From assembly GCA_963737225.1 (NCBI GenBank), contig CAVTSA010000005.1:124001-188000 (forward strand): 64,000 nucleotides of DNA, written 5' to 3'. Numbering within the stretch: position 1 is the stretch's first letter; the number at the start of each line of letters is the position of its first letter. Source of the DNA: CAVTSA01 sp963737225 (GTDB lineage: Bacteria; Chloroflexota; Dormibacteria; Dormibacterales; Dormibacteraceae). A program made the translations under genes and the position numbers. The notes under the pieces were generated by a model. It was given only the letters and a program-made list of their open reading frames with translations, had not been told where the DNA came from and ran no database searches. This document shows positions 9,050-16,575 of this stretch, piece by piece.

Positions 9050-9685
9050 ATGAGCGCAGCGGCTCCGCGGGAGCGCCGCCGGGGCATGCCCTACCTCCGC
9101 ATGGTCGCCGCGATCGCGATCGGGATCGTCGTCGGGATGGTGATGGCATTCATCGCCGCGAATCTGACGATGGCGGTCGGTGCGGCCAAGATGGAGACGA
9201 GCGCGAACGGCTGGACGACGATCCGCCAGTGTGGCGAGCCCGACAACAACATGGTTCAGCAGGCGTCCTGCGCCGAGGTCGTCCCCGCGATCAACCTGCC
9301 GCAGGAGGCGGTGTACTGGTACGCGATCGCGGATTCGGCGGGTCATGCCCTGGACGGACGCAACGACTACGTGCTTCGGTTCCCGTCCGGACAGCTCCCA
9401 CCCTCCGAGGCGTTCTGGTCGGTGACGCTGACGAAGGCGAGGCCGCGCGGCGTCTTGGTGGCCAACTCGATCAACCGCTACAGCCTTGGTGACAGATCCG
9501 ACCTCGTCAGGAACGTCAACGGGTCATTGGACATCTACATCCAGAACACACCTCCCGCCGGCCATGAGTCCAACTGGCTGCCGGCGCCGACGGGCGACTT
9601 CATGCTCTGGTTGCGCGACTACCAGCCGGGCCCGAGCGTGCTCAGCGGCGCCTACAAGGTGCCCCCGGTCGAGGAGGCGTCATGA
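9050..9685 (+). CDS. DUF1214-domain membrane-anchored protein
   Basis: 211 residues. A single N-terminal transmembrane segment (about 16-40, MVAAIAIGIVVGMVMAFIAA) precedes a DUF1214-type domain with VYWYAIADSAG, NDYVLRFPSGQLPP, FWSVTLTKA, the SINRYSLGDR block and WLPAPTGDFMLWLRDYQP. DUF1254 and DUF1214 usually occur as two halves of one protein. Here they are separate overlapping genes, each with its own anchor. The function of the family is unknown. Confidence 0.8.
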   Translation: MSAAAPRERRRGMPYLRMVAAIAIGIVVGMVMAFIAANLTMAVGAAKMETSANGWTTIRQCGEPDNNMVQQASCAEVVPAINLPQEAVYWYAIADSAGHALDGRNDYVLRFPSGQLPPSEAFWSVTLTKARPRGVLVANSINRYSLGDRSDLVRNVNGSLDIYIQNTPPAGHESNWLPAPTGDFMLWLRDYQPGPSVLSGAYKVPPVEEAS

Positions 9686-10293
9686 CCTCACAGACACCCA
9701 TCCCCGCGAGGTCCCGCTGGAGGGGGCCGCTGCTCGCATTCTTCGTCATCACGCTCCTTACGCTGGTCGTCGGCGGTATCGCCTACATTCACTTCTATCC
9801 GGCGCTCGAGTACCGGTCGATGGAGAGAGGCATCATTCAGGACGGCCTCGGAACCGGTTCCCCCATTCCCTACAACACCCTCTATACGGAGCGTCAACTC
9901 GCCTCGCCCGCCTCCAAGTCGAAGCTCCTCTCTCAGGGCGGCAACACCGACACTCTCTACACGCTCGGCTGTCTCAACCTCGCGAAGGGGCCTCAGGAGC
10001 TTCACGTCCCAGACATGGCCGGCCGCTACTACGCCGTCGAGTTCGTGGACCCATCGGACGGAACCGTGTTCGCGACCGTCGGGCGCCGCACCACCGGCAC
10101 CGGTGCGGGCCAGTTCCTCATCGTCGGCCCGGGGTGGCAGGGGAGTGTGCCGGCGAGGTCGAGGACGATCGTGTCGCCGAACGACAACGTGCTTGTCATC
10201 GGCCGGACTCTGGTCAAGAACCAAGAGGACGTGCCCCCGGGGCAACGCCTCGCCAGGCAGATCGCGCTGAAGCCGTTCAAGGGACGTCGATGA
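9682..10293 (+). CDS. DUF1254-domain membrane-anchored protein
   Basis: 203 residues, ATGA overlap with the DUF1214 gene. A transmembrane helix at about 15-37 is followed by the DUF1254 core: GNTDTLYTLGCLNLAKGPQE, then RYYAVEFVDPSDGTVFATVG and GPGWQGSVP. It probably forms a complex with the DUF1214 partner at the outer face of the membrane. The next reading frame starts at an overlapping ATGA, extending the operon. Confidence 0.8.
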   Translation: MTSQTPIPARSRWRGPLLAFFVITLLTLVVGGIAYIHFYPALEYRSMERGIIQDGLGTGSPIPYNTLYTERQLASPASKSKLLSQGGNTDTLYTLGCLNLAKGPQELHVPDMAGRYYAVEFVDPSDGTVFATVGRRTTGTGAGQFLIVGPGWQGSVPARSRTIVSPNDNVLVIGRTLVKNQEDVPPGQRLARQIALKPFKGRR

Positions 10294-10683
10294 CCCCCTC
10301 AGCCAGCAACTCAGGTGGCCGGCGGCTCCGAACCGACCACCGATGCCGCGCCCTCGGTGACCCGAAGGATGGGTCCGCTCTGGTGGTCGAGCACTTGACC
10401 AAGCGGTTCGCCGAGCGCGTCGCCTTCGATGACGTTTCCTCGAGGTCGGGTGCGGCGAGGTGTTCGGCTTCCTCGGTCTCAACGGGGCGGGGAAGACCAC
10501 AACCGTGCATTCCGTTGTTCGCTTACTGGGGGATCTGCGCGGCGATTGCGGTCTCCGCCCCGCTCCATGGACGTGCCCGTCCTCGCCCAGCGGCTGAGCG
10601 TGCTCGGCAGCGTGCCGCTGCTCGCCATTCCGGGAGCAGCGATCGCCTGTGGATTGAAGGGCATCTCGTCTTCTAACCTGTAG
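10290..10683 (+). pseudogene. ABC transporter relic (ATPase start joined to permease-like end)
   Basis: Begins at an ATGA overlap with the DUF1254 gene. The first frame reads ALVVEHLTKRFAERVAFDDV, the start of an ABC ATPase. One base is then missing near 10434. The Walker A block EVFGFLGLNGAGKTTTVHSV follows in the shifted frame (one extra C restores DVSLEVGCGE). After some 20 more residues the ATPase is cut off. The end (YWGICAAIAVS or SVLGSVPLLAIPGAAIACG by frame) resembles a hydrophobic permease tail, so a large internal deletion is likely. Confidence 0.6.
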
Positions 10684-10703
10684 TTAAAGCTGAGAAACAA
10701 GAA

Positions 10704-10871
10704 ATGGAAGGAAACGCAATTTTAGTACTTTACATCCTGCTGATGGTAGCCCTCATAGTTGCCGTAGACTTTCTGTTCTTCAGACACCGGTTCGGTGCAC
10801 GGCTAATCTCTAATATAGCGATCGTGTTGGCGTTTATACTTTTCTACGCAATATTTCTGAGACACACATAA
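10704..10871 (+). CDS. 55-residue two-helix membrane protein in AT-rich DNA
   Basis: A short ATG-to-TAA frame encoding 55 residues, starting MEGNAILVLYILLMVALIVA and ending IFLRHT. It has two hydrophobic helices (about 5-24 and 36-51) joined by a basic loop (FRHRFGARL), a hairpin-like small membrane protein. A purine-rich stretch lies shortly before the ATG. Its surroundings (about 10680-10910) are far more AT-rich than anything nearby and its codon use is unlike its neighbours, suggesting transfer from a low-GC donor. Function unknown; small membrane regulator, toxin or secretion helper are all open. Confidence 0.6.
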   Translation: MEGNAILVLYILLMVALIVAVDFLFFRHRFGARLISNIAIVLAFILFYAIFLRHT

Positions 10872-11313
10872 AGAGTAATTGACAATTACCTATGCTTGAA
10901 TGGACACTATAGGTTCTCCCAGCGCATGAGTGTGTGTATGAAGCGGTGAGCTGAACGACGGCGCACATCGACCCGAATACGATCAGAGCGTGCTGAATTT
11001 CGAAGATCGTAAAGGAGCTTCGATGTGCGCCAAGGCCGAGTATGGTGTGGTGCGTTCTTGGTCGGCAACACCAAGGTCTTGGACGTGCGTTTGGAGGCCG
11101 ATTGCATCGTCAGCCGAGGTCGGTTCACCCGCCGGTCTGGTTTACAGTCGCGCCGACGCCGCCGCGGCCCTGTTGCAGATCGCTGACGACGCAGACCTAA
11201 CGCGAACAGCCGCCAACGTTGCCGGCCCCTGAAGCGGCTTCACCAACAAGCGGCCGACTCCGTCCCGGTGCCCGATGACCGAACGTCAAACGACCCGGCC
11301 GGCGGCCATACGC
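10872..11313. other. Intergenic stretch with a 12-bp inverted repeat
   Basis: About 440 bases without a convincing gene. It contains GGCGCACATCGA at 10960-10971 and its exact inverse TCGATGTGCGCC at 11020-11031. A short frame from 11024 (MCAKAEYGVVRSW) and overlapping frames (VLDVRLEADCIV) faintly recall the start of ISL3-type transposases, so an IS end remnant is possible. Confidence 0.4.
10960..11031. repeat. Perfect 12-bp inverted repeat
   Basis: GGCGCACATCGA (10960-10971) and TCGATGTGCGCC (11020-11031), 48 bases apart. This could be an operator pair, a terminus of a lost element, or a cruciform. No gene directly confirms any of these. Confidence 0.5.
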
Positions 11314-12235
11314 TCAGGGATCCACTTGCGGACGACGGCGGCGAATGGTCGCTGATGGCGCCTCTACCGGACCCACCATCTTGTGCCCTGACAGGGGAAT
11401 CGGGACCAGACCCGCTGGCTGGGCCCGGCACACGAAGACAGCTTTGGTTTCCGTGAGGCGGCAGGCGCCGTTCGCGGCGATGACCCCGCCGACACGCTCC
11501 GAGACCGTGGCGATCATGCCCGACCAGGTGGTCCCGGGCATGAGGTAGCGCTCCGCCACCTCATGCGACAGGTCCAGCGCGTCGATCACCGGTTGTGCCT
11601 CTGTTACCACCATCTCTCCGTCGAAGGTGTGGAGCATCACAGAGTCGAACCACGGATCGAGAAACTGGTGGCCGTTCTCGAGGGAGAAGCGGTTTTCGAT
11701 TTAGTTCAGGGTGCGAGTTCCTCCTGCATCGAGGAAAAGCTGGTCCAACTCGCCCTGGCTGGTGATCGAATCGTAGATGGCGAGCAGGTGACCGCCCGGC
11801 CGCAAAACGCGCCGAAACTCAGCGATCGCGGCTGAGATGTCTGCGACGTGGTAGAGCATGTGCGCACTCAGCACCACGTCGAGGCTCGCCGAGGAGATCG
11901 GCATCGACTGCACGTCGCCGGCCACGACCGGGACGCCGGGCGAGCGGCTGGCCACATAGCCGAGCTGGGCGACGGTTAGGTCGAGTCCAATGACCGTTCC
12001 TGCGGCACCCGCTCGCGAAGCCATGGGAAGTAAGCGCCGAGACCGCAGCCTGCGTCAAGCACCCGCTCCGCCCGATTCCAATGAAAGTGATCGAGCAGTC
12101 GGTGCACCAAATCGAGCTCGGGAGGACGGAACTCGTAGATGCTCTGCCGCTTGGGCCCAGGGTGGGGATCGTACCGACGGCGGATTAGATCCGGATCGGT
12201 CCAGGCCGACGAGGCTTCAGGGCCGGTCCAGGCCG
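11314..12235 (-). pseudogene. SAM-dependent methyltransferase, frameshifted and with nonsense codon
   Basis: The N-terminal part (LIRRRYDPHPGPKRQSIYEF, then RVLDAGCGLGAYFP, motif I) is in one frame. After position 12030 the protein continues one frame over with GTVIGLDLT, VVAGDVQSMPI, LSAHMLYHV and RRVLRPGGHLLAI. A TAA at 11701-11703 then interrupts, but the same frame goes on (IENRFSLENG, WFDSVMLHTFDGEMVVTEAQ) to the stop at 11314, which is the normal C-terminus of Methyltransf_11-type enzymes. One added C near 12030 repairs the first lesion; the TAA is a separate defect. Confidence 0.7.
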
Positions 12236-12250
12236 ACGAGGCTTCAGGGC
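12197..12250. repeat. 27-bp tandem duplication
   Basis: Two identical 27-base copies (12197-12223 and 12224-12250, each beginning CGGTCCAGGCCG), at the 5' end of the broken methyltransferase. On the minus strand they encode GPEASSAWT twice. Confidence 0.8.
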
Positions 12251-12418
12251 CGGTTGGCCCGATCCCGGAGGGCACTATCTACCGACCATACCGCTCCTGG
12301 AGGGCGTTATTGCCCGCCCCGTGCCGCCCAGCGGGTCATGCGACACCTGGCTTGTAAAGCTCGTGGATCCTTCATCTTTCCCCTCGACTCTCGCCGTCAG
12401 GGCGCGACGATCTAGCGT

Positions 12419-12671
12419 ATGCCAATTCTCGTTACCATCACAGGGCCTATCGCCGCCGGCAAGGACACGGTGGCCGACCTCTTAGCCCAGATCTGCGTCC
12501 AGACTTGCCGCACCGTGGTGGTTGCCGACGTCGACGACGTCGCCTTCATGGTCCCCCCTGCGGCTCGAACCTCCAGTTTGTGGGTTGGCCGCTCATCGAG
12601 CTCACGGCGCACTCGTGGGAGCGTGGATGCGATCCGACATTGACGTCGTCATTGCCGTCGGACCGATCTAT
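12419..12671 (+). pseudogene. P-loop nucleotide kinase-like gene, cut by IS3
   Basis: Starts MPILVTITGPIAAGKDTVAD, a clear Walker A (GPIAAGKDT), and continues to VVVADVDDVAFM. Later parts are in other frames (LQFVGWPLIELTAH; AHGALVGAWMRSDIDVVIAV). The coding trace stops where the TGAACCG end of the IS3 element begins. This is a small kinase gene, already frameshifted, whose 3' end was displaced by the insertion. Confidence 0.6.
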
Positions 12672-12721
12672 GAACCGTAGCGGGTTCGGTGGGGACTTCA
12701 ATTGGTGGAGGATTGGAGTCG

Positions 12722-13051
12722 ATGGGCAGTCCGAGGACGAGATACCCGGCGGAGTTCCGAGCACGCGCGGTGAGGATGGTCAGAGAGGTGATGCCGCAGC
12801 ACCCCTCGTCGACGTCAGCGATAACGGCGGTGGCGTCGCAGCTCGGCATCCCTTCGCGGGAGACCTTGCGCAAGTGGGTGGTGCGCGCCGAGGTTGACAC
12901 CGGTGAACGACCGGGGTTGACGAGCGAGGAACACGCTGAGATCAAGCGCTTGAAGCGCGAGAACTTCGAGTTGCGCCGCGCGAACGAGATCTTGAAGTCG
13001 GCCTCGGCGTTTTTCGCGGCAGCGGAGCTCGACCGCCAGCTGCGACCGTGA
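12722..13051 (+). CDS. IS3-family transposase OrfA
   Basis: 109 residues starting MGSPRTRYPAEFRARAVRMV. It has an N-terminal HTH (HTH_Tnp_1 type: SQLGIPSRETLRKWVVRAE) and a leucine-zipper-like helix (EEHAEIKRLKRENFELRRAN), as usual for OrfA. Its TGA overlaps the GTG of orfB, so coupling here is by stop-start overlap rather than by an obvious slippery site. Confidence 0.85.
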   Translation: MGSPRTRYPAEFRARAVRMVREVMPQHPSSTSAITAVASQLGIPSRETLRKWVVRAEVDTGERPGLTSEEHAEIKRLKRENFELRRANEILKSASAFFAAAELDRQLRP

Positions 13052-13671
13052 TCAAGTACGTCGACGAACACAAGGCCGAGCACGGCGTCGAGCCGATCTG
13101 CCGGAGCCTGGCCGAAGCCGGGCTCAAGATCGCGCCGTCGACCTACTACGCGTCCAAGACCAGGCCGCCTTCGGCACGCAGCCGGCGTGACGCGGAGCTT
13201 TCCGCTGAGATCGTGAAGCTGCACCGGGAACACCGCAGCGTCTACGGGGTGCGCAAGATGTGGCACCTGCTGCAGCGGGAGGGGTGGCCGGTGGCGCAGT
13301 GCACGGTGACCCGGCTGATGCGCAAGCTCGGGCTGCAGGGCGTGGTGCGCGGTAAGGCCCGCTTCACGACACATCCGGCCGAGGAGCGTGAGGTGGCCAT
13401 CGACCTGATCAACCGTCAGTTCACGGCGGCTGCTCCGGATCGGACCTGGGTATCGGATTTCAGCTATGTGATCACGTATTCGGGGACGGTTTACGTGGCG
13501 TTCGTGATCGACTGCTACAGCCGGCGCATCGTGGGTTGGAAGGCGGCCACCAGCATGCAGACGGAACTGGTGCTGGAGGCGCTGGAGATGGCGCTGTGGG
13601 CCCGCGGCCGAGTAGGCCGAGGAGTGGAGGGCAAGGGCCTGATCCACCACTCAGACCGGGGCAGCCAAAGC
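13048..13671 (+). pseudogene. IS3-family transposase OrfB, 5' part
   Basis: The N-terminal two-thirds of an rve-type DDE transposase: EHRSVYGVRKMWHLLQREG, then DRTWVSDFSYV with the first Asp, VAFVIDCYSRRIVGW with the second Asp, and GLIHHSDRGSQ. At that point the nested IS30 interrupts it. The remainder resumes at 15345. Confidence 0.85.
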
Positions 13672-13717
13672 AGGTTCAGGGGGTCGTTGCAACACCACAG
13701 GACCAGGAGGTGTTGCA

Positions 13718-15109
13718 GTGGGGGCAGGCGGACGTCGACGACGTTCTGGTGGTGCTTTGCGTCCTCCCATGCGGTCGCCGGGGCGGCCTCCGGTGGCTCG
13801 GCGCGAGCACCGGCAGCAGTTCTGGCAAGCGATCGCGCGTGGCTTGTCGAGCGAGGAGGCCGGCGTCGCGGCCGGTGTGTCGCCCGCCGTCGGCGTCCGG
13901 TGGTTCCGTCAAAGTGGCGGGGTGCCGTCGCTCTCTCCTGCGTCGCTGTCAGGCCGCTACTTGTCCTTCGAAGAGCGAGAGGAGATCTCCCTCCTTCGTG
14001 CCCGCTCTGTGAGAGTGCGTGATATCGCCTGGAGACTTGGCCGATCGCCGTCGACGATCTCCCGAGAGCTGCGTCGCAATGCCGCCACCCGTGGTGGTGA
14101 CCTGGAGTATCGAGCGACAACCGCGCAGTGGCACGCCGACCGGCGCGCCCGGCGCCCGAAGGTCGCGAAGCTGGCGGCGAACGACACCTTGAGGCAGTAC
14201 GTGCAAGATCGGCTCGCGGGCGAGATCGCGCTCCCGGACGGGAGCGCCGTGCCTGGCCCCAGCGTGCGCTGGGTCGGCAGGCGTCATGGGCGCCGACAAG
14301 ATCGACGCTGGGCAAGGTCGTGGAGTCCAGAGCAGATCGCCAATCGACTGCCAGTGGACTTCCCTGATGATGAATCGATGCGGGTCTCGCACGAGGCCAT
14401 CTACCAGGCCCTCTACGTCCAGGGCCGGGGGGCGTTGCGACGTGAGCTCTGTGCCTGCCTGCGTACCGGACGGGCCCACCGAGTGCCGAGGGCTCGGACT
14501 CGCGGGCACGGCAAGAAGTTCGTCCCCCGCGAGGTCATGATCAGCGAGCGCCCGGCCGAAGCTGAGGACAGGGCGGTCCCGGGGCACTGGGAGGGGGACC
14601 TCGTCGTGGGCCTGCACAGCTCCGCTATCGGGACCCTGGTCGAACGCACCACCAGGTTCACGATGGTGTTCCCACTGCCCCGCATGGAAGGACACGGTGG
14701 GCTCAGAAAGCACAACGGTCCTGCGCTGGCGGGCCACGGCGCTGAGGCCGTCCGCGACGCCATCGCATCCTCGATCGCGACGTTGCCGAAGCAGTTGCGG
14801 CGGTCGCTTACCTGGGACCAGGGCGCCGAGATGGCACAGCATGCGCAGCTGCGCATCGACACGGGGCTGGAGATCTACTTCTGCGACCCTCACAGCCCAT
14901 GGCAGCGCGCCACGAACGAGAACACCAACGGCCTGTTGCGGCAATACTTCCCCAAGGGCACCGATCTGGCCCGGCACACCGCGGCCGAGCTGGAAGCGGT
15001 CGCCGGCACGCTCAACAGCCGACCTCGCAAGACGCTGGGTTGGAAGACACCGGCCGAGGCGCTGGACAACCATTTACTCTTGCTCGAGCACGGTGACGAG
15101 CACCGGTAA
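13718..15109 (+). CDS. IS30-family transposase
   Basis: 463 residues from GTG; an ATG at 13769 is a possible start. N-terminal helices and an HTH (RDIAWRLGRSPSTISRELRR) are followed by WSPEQIANRL and FPDDESMRVSHEAIYQALYV, then the DDE domain: GHWEGDLVVG, TLVERTTRFT, LTWDQGAEM and the ENTNGLLRQYFPKGTDL block. The catalytic acidic residues appear present. It looks intact and recently active, because it splits the IS3 transposase. Confidence 0.9.
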   Translation: MGAGGRRRRSGGALRPPMRSPGRPPVARREHRQQFWQAIARGLSSEEAGVAAGVSPAVGVRWFRQSGGVPSLSPASLSGRYLSFEEREEISLLRARSVRVRDIAWRLGRSPSTISRELRRNAATRGGDLEYRATTAQWHADRRARRPKVAKLAANDTLRQYVQDRLAGEIALPDGSAVPGPSVRWVGRRHGRRQDRRWARSWSPEQIANRLPVDFPDDESMRVSHEAIYQALYVQGRGALRRELCACLRTGRAHRVPRARTRGHGKKFVPREVMISERPAEAEDRAVPGHWEGDLVVGLHSSAIGTLVERTTRFTMVFPLPRMEGHGGLRKHNGPALAGHGAEAVRDAIASSIATLPKQLRRSLTWDQGAEMAQHAQLRIDTGLEIYFCDPHSPWQRATNENTNGLLRQYFPKGTDLARHTAAELEAVAGTLNSRPRKTLGWKTPAEALDNHLLLLEHGDEHR

Positions 15110-15118
15110 GTCTTGTTC

Positions 15119-15164
15119 TGTGTGATGAAATGAACTCGATTCGTCACAAAGTCGTGACGAAATG
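15119..15164. repeat. Palindromic repeat, copy A
   Basis: TTCGTCAC (15140-15147), six bases, then GTGACGAA (15154-15161): a perfect 8-bp dyad, preceded by a half-site GTGATGAA. An ATG follows directly at 15162. A second copy is at 15666-15709. It lies in the 3' tail of the IS30 element. Confidence 0.6.
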
Positions 15165-15344
15165 ACGGTTCCTCCCAGATCTGCGCCCGTATTGCCTCCG
15201 GCATACACTGCCTCCGTCGGTCGGCGCCGAATCCGTCGATCCTGCCGTCTGCCGCCGAGCCCACCGTCTGCTGAGGGGCCTTGGTCGCTTATCCTCTGCG
15301 GCGTCGGACCAGGCCACGGTTGCGACGATCGGTTGAATCCGCCC

Positions 15345-15670
15345 AATACACCTCGATCGCGTTCACCGAGCGGCTGCGGGAGGCGGGCGTGGACGCCTCG
15401 GTGGGGAGCGCCGGGGACGCCTACGACAACGCCCTGGCGGAGTCGACCATCTCCTTGTTCAAGACCGAGGTGATCAAACGACGTCGATCCTGGCGGAGCT
15501 TCGAGCAGGTGGAGTACGCGACCGCGGAGTGGATCGACTGGTACAACCACCGCCGCCTGCACAGCGCGATCGACTACCAGCCGCCGGCGGCCTACGAGGA
15601 GGCGCACTACCGGGGTCTGGAACTGGGCGGGTTACTTGAAGAGGGAGCCGAAATAGCACAGAATGTGTGA
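15345..15670 (+). pseudogene. IS3-family transposase OrfB, 3' part
   Basis: Resumes YTSIAFTERLREAGVDASVG, then SAGDAYDNALAESTISLFKT with the catalytic Glu, followed by WIDWYNHRRLHSAIDYQPP. It is the C-terminal third of the transposase whose 5' part ends at 13671. Confidence 0.85.
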
Positions 15671-15709
15671 TGAAATGAGATCAATTCATCACAATCTTGT
15701 GACGAAATG
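15666..15709 (+). promoter_or_regulatory. Palindromic repeat, copy B, before the zinc-finger gene
   Basis: TTCATCAC (15685-15692), six bases, GTGACGAA (15699-15706), with a preceding half-site GTGATGAA. The ATG of the zinc-finger gene is the very next base (15707). The site is operator-like, and the absence of a ribosome-binding site suggests a leaderless or very short leader transcript. Confidence 0.5.
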
Positions 15710-15895
15710 AGGCGCCCCGACCCGGAGTGCATCATCTGCGGCCGAAAGTGCTCCCAGAAGAGTTCAGGCCGGCGCCGCCGCTACTGCTCCCGCGCCTGTC
15801 AGCAGGTCGCCTACCGGATGCGTCTGCGAGCTGGCGTCCGCCGTCCCGCGCCGGACCTCAACGCGCTCCTCGAGCAGGTCATGAAGTCGGACTAG
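15707..15895 (+). CDS. Small four-cysteine zinc-finger protein
   Basis: 62 residues. CIICGRKCSQ and YCSRACQQVAYRMR form a CxxC...CxxxC zinc-binding pair like small treble-clef or zinc-ribbon proteins. A basic linker (SSGRRRR) and a C-terminal helix (LNALLEQVMKSD) follow. It begins directly after palindrome copy B and ends just before a likely terminator. Role unknown; DNA binding is plausible. Confidence 0.65.
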   Translation: MRRPDPECIICGRKCSQKSSGRRRRYCSRACQQVAYRMRLRAGVRRPAPDLNALLEQVMKSD

Positions 15896-15898
15896 GAT

Positions 15899-15920
15899 CG
15901 GTCACTGGGCGACCTTTTTT
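15899..15920 (+). terminator. Probable intrinsic terminator
   Basis: GGTC-ACTGGGC-GACC followed by six T, immediately after the zinc-finger stop codon. The stem is short, so it is a weak call. Confidence 0.4.
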
Positions 15921-15967
15921 GAGGGGTCACCTCAGCACTTCCGAGTCTCTACAAAACCCGCCGCGAT

Positions 15968-16507
15968 TCAATCGGCAAGAATGTGATCTTCAGCACCGAA
16001 GTGCGCCAAAGTCTCTCTCCACACCCCGGACGCATAGTCTCTGCTCCAGGTCCGCAAGCCATCCAGCACAGGGTGGCCACCGTCCAAACCGGACCACAAA
16101 GCCTCCCACGAAGAGATCCCTAGCTCGAGCGCTAGCGCGTGGTCTGGCGCCTCGCGCCAGATGCGTCGTGCCGTGGCTCGCGCGACATCTGCGACCCGTT
16201 CGGGGTCCTGGCCAGGTACTAGTGGAATGTAACGGTGGAATGTGGTGCATTGCACGTCGGCGGCGGGCAGGCTCCTGGAGCGCGCGGAGCTTCTCAACTC
16301 ATCTCGCTCCGCATCGGAGAGGACCAATGGCTGGGACGCAGAGAACATGCAGCCATTTTCCATCCCATGCACTAGAAATGGGCGTTACGGTCCACTAGCT
16401 GGGCGGCTTGGACCAGGGAGCGCCGCGCCACTGAGTCTTCTGCTATCAGGGTGTCGTCGAGGTCGAAGACTATTGCGGGATAGGGACAAGGTCGCATCAC
16501 CTTCCAT
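15968..16507 (-). pseudogene. HAD-superfamily hydrolase, interrupted by an IS630 scrap
   Basis: The 5' part (16507-16373) reads MRPCPYPAIVFDLDDTLIAE, the HAD motif I with nucleophile Asp (DLDDT), then SVARRSLVQAAQLVDRNA. An IS630 transposase fragment follows, after which a cap-domain-like segment continues (ARATARRIWREAPDHALALE, then SSWEALWSGLDGGHPVLDGL) to the stop at 15968. Motifs II-IV are absent, so the gene is both interrupted and truncated. Confidence 0.55.
16253..16372 (-). mobile_element. IS630-family transposase N-terminal fragment
   Basis: About 40 residues including LVLSDAERDELRSSARSR, the characteristic start of IS630-type transposases, inserted in the HAD hydrolase gene. No other part of the element is here. 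A C-terminal IS630 fragment lies at 38776-39105. Confidence 0.55.
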
Positions 16508-16575
16508 GGTGAGCGGTCCCGCAGTTCACGCGGCGGCGCACGGTGAGGGATCGGGGGATCCTTCAGCGTACGGAG

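Larger units (their letters stand above)
13669..15342 (+). mobile_element. IS30-family element nested in the IS3 element
   Basis: About 1.67 kb flanked by CCAA on both sides (13665-13668 and 15343-15346). Imperfect terminal inverted repeats are present: left GCAGGTTCAGGGGGTCGTTG, right (complement) GCGGATTCAACCGATCGTCG, 17 of 24 positions matching over the full arm. Removing it rejoins the IS3 orfB as HHSDRGSQ-YTSIAF. It carries one transposase and a 230-base 3' tail. Confidence 0.75.
12668..15665 (+). mobile_element. IS3-family element, interrupted by an IS30 element
   Basis: Contains orfA and a split orfB (DDE transposase). The left end starts near TGAACCG at 12668-12674. The right end lies shortly after the orfB stop at 15670, or just before it; I could not fix it. 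Its orfB is opened by a nested IS30 insertion at 13669-15342, so the IS3 came first and is now dead. Confidence 0.7.

Noticed and set aside
11020..11232. Short frame from ATG 11024 and a VLDVRLEADCIV stretch recalling ISL3 transposase starts.
   Set aside because: Too short and too weak to call an element; mentioned only as a possibility in the intergenic entry.
15162..15340. Frame starting at the ATG after palindrome copy A, as a possible partner of the zinc-finger gene.
   Set aside because: The translation is Pro/Arg-rich with no cysteine pairs in any frame; it does not match the 62-residue protein.
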